Shown: positions 61,035-64,000 of the stretch, one piece after another
Position numbering within the stretch: the stretch's first letter is position 1
Layout: every line of letters begins with the position of its first letter
DNA from: Clostridium sp. 'deep sea'
Lineage (GTDB): Bacteria; Bacillota; UBA994; PWPR01
Reading direction: 5' to 3'
NCBI RefSeq assembly: GCF_014931565.1
Contig: NZ_CP063353.1
Span: 1,178,001 to 1,242,000 of the forward strand
Length of the DNA: 64,000 nt
The notes under the pieces: model-generated
What the model saw: the letters and a program-made list of their open reading frames with translations, nothing else
Database searches by the model: none
Told to the model about the DNA's origin: nothing
Made by a program: the position numbers and the translations under genes

Positions 61035-61509
61035 CTTCTGACCACATCTTTACTTTAGTTAAAACAAAATGAATAAGAATACAAATTAAAACATTATATA
61101 AAATTGTAAAAAATATAACTTTTATATTTATCATATTAAAATTAACACTTATAAATATTTGAAAAATTTTTATAAATAAATATTTAAGTGTAGTTGATAC
61201 AATTGTAAATACTAGTGCTATTTGCACGTTTGAATAAAAAAAATTATGTCTAAAATAACCAATTACATAACCTACAGTTACATAAAATATACTATATAAA
61301 CCAATGTAATCGGCAAAAAGTATGTCGTACATTAATCCTACAACTAAACCTGTTATTAAGGCCGGCTTATTTCCTTGTTGTAGTGCTAAACATACTATGT
61401 AAACTAAAACTAAGTCTGGGACAACTCCATTAATTTCAAAAAGCTGACCCAAATAGGTTTGAACTACGGCAATAAAAAAGCCTATTAATACATAATATCT
61501 TTGCTTCAT
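61021..61509 (-). CDS. mreD: Rod shape-determining protein MreD
   Basis: The 162-residue protein has about five membrane helices, with VVPDLVLVYIVCLALQQGNK and GLVVGLMYDILFADYIGLYS, typical of MreD. It lies between mreC and mrdA and overlaps mrdA, as in other Firmicutes. Confidence 0.9.
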   Translation of the reverse strand: MKQRYYVLIGFFIAVVQTYLGQLFEINGVVPDLVLVYIVCLALQQGNKPALITGLVVGLMYDILFADYIGLYSIFYVTVGYVIGYFRHNFFYSNVQIALVFTIVSTTLKYLFIKIFQIFISVNFNMINIKVIFFTILYNVLICILIHFVLTKVKMWSEDERK

Positions 61510-61511
61510 TA

Positions 61512-62471
61512 CTATTGTCCTACTACTTTTTGGGGTTTAGGGTTGGTAATTATGATAACTTCTTGTAATCTGCCTAAATCTATATGGGGTTTAATAATAG
61601 CCCTCTGAAGCAATCCGTAGGCATCCTTTTTTAGTTCTTTAACCACACCTACTGGTATATCTGGTATGTAATAGCCTCCTAAGCCTGTAGTCACTACCGT
61701 AGAGCCAAGCTCAATTTGAGCCTCGTGAGTAAGATAAATCATCTCCATCATACCTGGGTTTTTTGTACTACCTTCAATTACTCCTTGGTACCACAATATG
61801 GGCTCTTCTTTTGGTACATCTGGCACTGCTTCTTCATCTGTTACCATAGAAGGATTTGGCTTATCAGCTATTTTAGTTGGTAAAACTTTATTGGACACAT
61901 GTGCGGCAGCCGCAATGTTTTTAGCTGGGTCAACTAATAAATGTACTTTAGAGGTGTACTTATACACCTCTTCTACAATACCTACTAATCCAATTTGTTT
62001 ATCTTGTATAGAAACTACAGTCATACCTTTAGTTATGCCTGAGGAGCTTCCTATATCTACGGTTACACCTTTATACCAATCTGAGGGATCACGCATAACT
62101 ACGCGAGAGAAGGCCATAGTTAACTCTGTATTTTTTTGCTTATAATTTAAGGCCTCTAACAGGCTTTTGTTTTCCCTTTTAAGCTCTTGATTTTCGCTCT
62201 GAAACTTCTTTAACTGTGCTATTTCAAAAAGCAATTCATCTCGCTGATTTTGAACATTTTTAAAGTCTTTAATATTTTGCATAGTTTTAGTTCCAAAGTT
62301 ACTAATGCTTTTAAATATCACTTGAATAGGATAAAAAGCTCTATCGGCAACACTAGCTATACCTCTGTGATAATTACTGCCTATAGTAAGCACCATTAAC
62401 ACCAAAAGTATAGAAATACTAATAATAATTGTTATATGTTTTTTCCACTTCTCCCACATAGTATACTCCAA
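61512..62471 (-). CDS. mreC: Rod shape-determining protein MreC
   Basis: The 319-residue protein has a short cytoplasmic start, one membrane helix (about 14-30), a coiled coil (about 65-108: QRDELLFEIAQLKKFQSENQELKRENKSLLEAL, split here as QRDELLFEIAQLKKFQSENQ) and a beta-rich MreC domain (RDPSDWYKGVTVDIGSSSGI, GMTVVSIQDKQIGLVGIVEE). An acidic insert near 200-220 (EEAVPDVPKEEP) is a small variation. It scaffolds the elongasome. Confidence 0.93.
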   Translation of the reverse strand: MEYTMWEKWKKHITIIISISILLVLMVLTIGSNYHRGIASVADRAFYPIQVIFKSISNFGTKTMQNIKDFKNVQNQRDELLFEIAQLKKFQSENQELKRENKSLLEALNYKQKNTELTMAFSRVVMRDPSDWYKGVTVDIGSSSGITKGMTVVSIQDKQIGLVGIVEEVYKYTSKVHLLVDPAKNIAAAAHVSNKVLPTKIADKPNPSMVTDEEAVPDVPKEEPILWYQGVIEGSTKNPGMMEMIYLTHEAQIELGSTVVTTGLGGYYIPDIPVGVVKELKKDAYGLLQRAIIKPHIDLGRLQEVIIITNPKPQKVVGQ

Positions 62472-62474
62472 ATT

Positions 62475-63494
62475 TTATTTTTCAGATTTTTTACCCTTTG
62501 AAACATAATCTAAATATTTACCAGCTCCAATAGCTACTGCAGTTAAAGGGTTTTCGGCTAAAAACACAGGCATATGAGTAGTCTCACTTATGCGTATGTC
62601 TAAACCTTTTAGTAATGATCCACCACCACTTAGTAGTAAACCTCTATCCATTAAATCCGCGGCTAATTCAGGTGGGGTACGTTCAAGAGTAAATTTTACA
62701 GCATCAATTATTGACTCTATACACCAGTCAAGGGCTTCTCTAATATCTTTTGAAGTGACCTGTATTGTTTTAGGTAATCCTGTAAGTAAATCTCTACCCC
62801 TTACATTCATTTCAATATTCTCTTCGTTTTCTACGGGTATTGCTGAACCAATACTTATCTTAATATTTTCTGCAGTTCTGGCACCTATGGCTAAGTTAAA
62901 GTTACGTTTAATATAACTAATTATGGCTTCGTCCATCTTATCTCCGCCAACACGTACAGAACGAAACTTAACAATGCCTCCAAGTGATATTAAGGCAACC
63001 TCAGTTGTTCCACCGCCTATATCTATTACCAAATTACCTTCTGCTTCCATAACTGGCAAATTAGCTCCAATTGCTGCAGCCATAGGTTCTTCTATTGTTA
63101 AGGCCTCTCGTGCACCGGCTTGAACAACAGCCTCTTTCACGGCACGCTCTTCTACCTCTGTGATTCCACATGGTACACACACCACTACTCGTGGTTTTAC
63201 AAATCCTCTATTTTTATAAACTTTTTTTATAAAGTCAGCAATCATTTTTTGGGTAACATCAAAGTCTGCTATTACACCATCTACCAAAGGTCTTATTGCT
63301 GTTATGTTACCAGGAGTTCTACCAATCATTTTTTTGGCATCGTTTCCTACAGCCATTATCTCTCCGGTGTTTTTTCTTATTGCTATAACTGAAGGCTCTT
63401 GTAAGACAATACCCTTACCATGTACATACACTAGAGTATTGGCAGTTCCTAAATCTATACTAATATCTTTCGAAAAACTGTTTAAAAAACTCAT
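62475..63494 (-). CDS. mreB: Rod shape-determining protein MreB
   Basis: The 339-residue actin-like protein has phosphate-binding loops [37 protein letters not shown] and [13 protein letters not shown], and an N-terminal amphipathic start. It polymerises beneath the membrane and organises cell-wall elongation. It follows radC by 31 bases; AAAGGAG precedes the ATG. Confidence 0.95.
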   Translation of the reverse strand: MSFLNSFSKDISIDLGTANTLVYVHGKGIVLQEPSVIAIRKNTGEIMAVGNDAKKMIGRTPGNITAIRPLVDGVIADFDVTQKMIADFIKKVYKNRGFVKPRVVVCVPCGITEVEERAVKEAVVQAGAREALTIEEPMAAAIGANLPVMEAEGNLVIDIGGGTTEVALISLGGIVKFRSVRVGGDKMDEAIISYIKRNFNLAIGARTAENIKISIGSAIPVENEENIEMNVRGRDLLTGLPKTIQVTSKDIREALDWCIESIIDAVKFTLERTPPELAADLMDRGLLLSGGGSLLKGLDIRISETTHMPVFLAENPLTAVAIGAGKYLDYVSKGKKSEK

Positions 63495-63525
63495 TATGGT
63501 TGGGCTCCTTTCTGTGACTGATATA

Positions 63526-64000
63526 CTATAGTATGCCCTCCCTTTTAAAACTTAAAAAGGAGTTATGCCCAATTATTAAATGATCTATTATGTTTATTCC
63601 TATTATTTCGCCAACTTGTACTAATCTTCTTGTAATACCTAAATCTTCACCGCTTGGAGTGGTATCTCCACTAGGGTGATTGTGTGCCAAAATACAGGAT
63701 ACAGCGCTATGACGAATAGCCTCTCTAAACACCTCTCGAGGATGTACTAACGAGGCATTTACTGTTCCAACATGAACCTCACAACATTTTATAACCTTAT
63801 TTTTTGAGTCTAATAAAACTGCTAAAAAGTACTCTTTAGCTCTGTACCTCAAACGTGGTATCAAAAAATTTGCTGCTGATTCAGGACTTGTTATTGCATA
63901 TTGGTCTGCTTCTGTTTTGATTGCAATTCGGCGAGAAATCTCTAAAGCTGCTTTTAAACGAGTAGCTTTAGCTACACCTACACCATGTATTTCTAAAAGT
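63526..64000 (-). CDS. radC: RadC family (JAB1/MPN-type) protein, partial
   Basis: The frame runs off the right edge; the 158 visible C-terminal residues include a helix-hairpin-helix tail ([20 protein letters not shown]), [20 protein letters not shown], and the JAMM zinc motif [20 protein letters not shown] with the upstream S/H residues. RadC is widely conserved upstream of mreB; its old link to DNA repair is doubtful. The N-terminal part of the HhH region is outside the window. Confidence 0.92.
   Translation of the reverse strand, partial: LLEIHGVGVAKATRLKAALEISRRIAIKTEADQYAITSPESAANFLIPRLRYRAKEYFLAVLLDSKNKVIKCCEVHVGTVNASLVHPREVFREAIRHSAVSCILAHNHPSGDTTPSGEDLGITRRLVQVGEIIGINIIDHLIIGHNSFLSFKREGIL

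Overview
The window is AT-rich DNA (visibly well below 40% GC) from a low-GC Gram-positive bacterium, most likely an anaerobic, endospore-forming member of the Clostridia. The evidence is the block order rplU-prp-rpmA-spo0B-like-obg-nadD-yqeK, the spoIVFA/spoIVFB-like pair beside mreBCD-minCDE-rodA, an extended L27 with its Prp protease, GGAGG-type ribosome binding sites, and many TTG/GTG starts. I cannot name the species from sequence alone.

Left part (1-13.3 kb, accessory). This holds small uncharacterised genes; a tandem pair of SEC-C zinc-motif proteins with a nearly identical 3' block; an ImmA/IrrE metallopeptidase with a membrane protein; an orphan protein; an IS256-family element with an exact 8-bp target duplication sitting in the last codon of a gene; a tandem pair of membrane-anchored paralogs; a BRCT-like/zinc-motif operon behind a small XRE regulator; and two tandem XRE regulators sharing one operator-promoter design.

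Centre left (13.4-24.3 kb). A nine-gene minus-strand operon encodes a NikABCDE/Opp-type ABC importer, a pair of fused permease-ATPase ABC half-transporters resembling YbtP/YbtQ, a MATE exporter and an AraC regulator. It starts from a near-consensus promoter with a Fur-box-like palindrome in its -35/spacer. I read it as an iron-repressed metallophore uptake and handling locus without biosynthesis genes. Next come a small gene whose promoter spacer carries a LexA-box-like sequence, a GNAT acetyltransferase, gltS with a GlnK/GlnL-like two-component system (the kinase seems to start at ATT), a DUF998 protein, and a PII-like protein with a CPA2 antiporter.

Centre (33.2-40.5 kb, accessory). A tRNA-Ala(GGC) is followed by a second copy of its 3' end and terminator, two long palindromic elements (the second split by a decayed IS3-family copy with 3-bp target duplication), a pentapeptide-repeat protein with a TIR/Rossmann-like C-terminal domain, a possibly leaderless TetR regulator with a MATE pump, a flavin reductase and a leucine-rich-repeat remnant.

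Right part (40.6-64 kb, conserved core, all minus strand). From upstream to downstream: radC, mreB, mreC, mreD, mrdA, minC, minD, minE, rodA; then spoIVFA-like and spoIVFB-like genes; an array of short palindromes joined by GGGGTGG/CCACCCC words; a radical SAM protein, a DUF2344 protein and rng; an L21 leader with rplU-prp-rpmA; then spo0B-like, obg, nadD, yqeK, two LCP ligases, rsfS and a methyltransferase. These genes cover cell shape, septum placement, wall assembly, ribosome assembly and sporulation signalling.
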